A program made the translations under genes and the position numbers. Below, in pieces: positions 57,277-57,909 of a stretch of DNA of 57,909 nucleotides (its first letter is position 1; every line of letters starts with the position of its first letter). The notes beneath the pieces are model-generated. The model made no database searches, had not been told where the DNA came from, and saw only the letters and a program-made list of their open reading frames with translations. The stretch is from Rhizopus sp. PT2906 (lineage: Eukaryota; Mucoromycota; Mucoromycetes; Mucorales; Rhizopodaceae), in assembly GCA_025529335.1 (NCBI GenBank), contig JAMYHX010000264.1:1-57909 (forward strand), written 5' to 3'.

Positions 57277-57781
57277 TTGGGTTTATGAAGAAAGAGAGAG
57301 AAAGAGGGAAAAAAAGTGAAATTTTGTAAGTCATCATTTCGGTTTTAGTGGTGGAGTTTCAAAGTTGATAAGTCTTTATTTAGGGGTTTACATACACACA
57401 CACCTACAGTTGATATTGTTATGTTGACAATGAAAGCTTTTAAAAGTAAGCTGACAAATAATAAGACGAATGTTGTCAAAACATAATGAAAATAATGAAA
57501 AAGGAGACTATTTTAAAAGATTTGATTTGTTTAAATAAAATAAATAAATAAAAAAAAATCAGCTAAAATCATTTTTAATCAATCACCCGTGAGATTCCTT
57601 GTTGTTCTTTTTAAGGAAATGAAAGAACTTTCTTCATGCGATGACATCAATATAAACCAATCATATTCGATTACGCATTGGTTACGCCGCAGCTCATTTT
57701 AGAATATAAATACCCTCCGTTCGATCTTTTGTTTTTCTTTTTTTTTTTTTTATATTCTATTCTTTATTTCTTATTTAAAAA
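57277..57781. promoter_or_regulatory. bidirectional promoter region between BRE1 and ubiquitin genes
   Basis: 505 bp between divergent starts. On the ubiquitin side: heat-shock-like element GAA-CT-TTC with a further TTC (57625-57635), CCAAT at 57657-57661, an inverted CCAAT (ATTGG) at 57677-57681, TATAAAT at 57705-57711, then a T-rich leader. The spacing is that of a strong, stress-inducible promoter. Confidence 0.65.
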
Positions 57782-57909
57782 ATGCAAATCTTCGTAAAGA
57801 CTCTTACCGGCAAGACGATTACTTTAGAAGTCGAATCTTCTGATAGTATCGAAAATGTCAAGCAAAAGATTCAAGACAAGGAAGGTATCCCTCCTGACCA
57901 ACAGAGACT
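57782..57909 (+). CDS. ubiquitin (polyubiquitin or ribosomal fusion), 3' part cut by window
   Basis: ATG 57782 starts MQIFVKTLTGKTITLEVESS and continues to QKIQDKEGIPPDQQR (residue 42) at the window end. Lys 6, 11, 27, 29 and 33 are present. Ser19 is fungal-like; Ser22 and Gln28 differ from the usual Thr22 and Ala/Ser28. The window ends before it can be seen whether further ubiquitin units (UBI4 type) or a ribosomal protein (UBI1/UBI3 type) follows. The heat-shock-like element upstream favours a polyubiquitin gene. Confidence 0.95.
   Translation, partial: MQIFVKTLTGKTITLEVESSDSIENVKQKIQDKEGIPPDQQR

Overview
This is a nuclear DNA window from a filamentous fungus, most likely an early-diverging one of the Mucorales/Mucoromycota type. 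Genes carry many short introns (about 45-60 nt, GT..AG with CTAAC-like branch points), start codons follow A-rich or pyrimidine-rich leaders, and intergenic DNA is very AT-rich. The gene set fits too: a velvet factor, a TALE homeodomain protein, a DUF1279 mitochondrial protein and IS630/Tc1-like and MULE-like transposase relics. Coordinates come from reading the sequence by eye. Splice sites were chosen by consensus plus frame continuity and have no transcript support.

Layout. Positions 1-6151 (minus) hold the AP-3 delta adaptin gene, cut off at its 3' end, and an allantoate-permease-type MFS transporter. A gene-poor stretch follows with a tentative 41-codon spliced gene. Positions 8237-11125 (plus) encode a large unrecognised low-complexity protein with tandem repeats and many PKA-type sites. 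It converges on a minus-strand gene (11275-14092) joining SUMO-interaction motifs, a Myb/SANT-like domain and WD40 repeats. Positions 14669-15619 hold a tentative zinc-knuckle micro-gene and a tentative small gene. After 3 kb of AT-rich DNA comes a decayed Ded1/DDX3-type helicase pseudogene (18597-20318), then D-aminoacyl-tRNA deacylase and PEX5 in divergent orientation. Positions 23408-28221 are accessory: a small secreted Cys-rich protein, a decayed MULE transposase and another decayed coding stretch. Then come a velvet factor (28222-29375), a kinesin (32361-36681) and a TALE homeodomain factor (37279-38126). A 4-kb gene-free region carries an 82-bp inverted duplication. Next are a RhoGAP-like gene, a transposase relic, a DDB1/CPSF-A-superfamily beta-propeller gene, ribose-5-phosphate isomerase, a FAM210-like protein, a GDSL phospholipase-like protein, and a BRE1-type RING E3 ligase that is head-to-head with a ubiquitin gene cut by the window end.

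Functional links. Most genes are unrelated housekeeping loci. Several touch ubiquitin or SUMO biology: the SIM-SANT-WD40 protein, the DDB1-like propeller, BRE1, ubiquitin, and PEX5 whose conserved N-terminal Cys is normally ubiquitinated. BRE1 and ubiquitin share one 505-bp intergenic region with a heat-shock-like element, CCAAT boxes and a TATA box on the ubiquitin side. The most unusual items are the SIM-SANT-WD40 architecture, the helicase pseudogene, the inverted duplication, the GC-AG intron in the kinesin, the SGNH hydrolase with a substituted block-III Asn, and the small genes that simple ORF calling misses.
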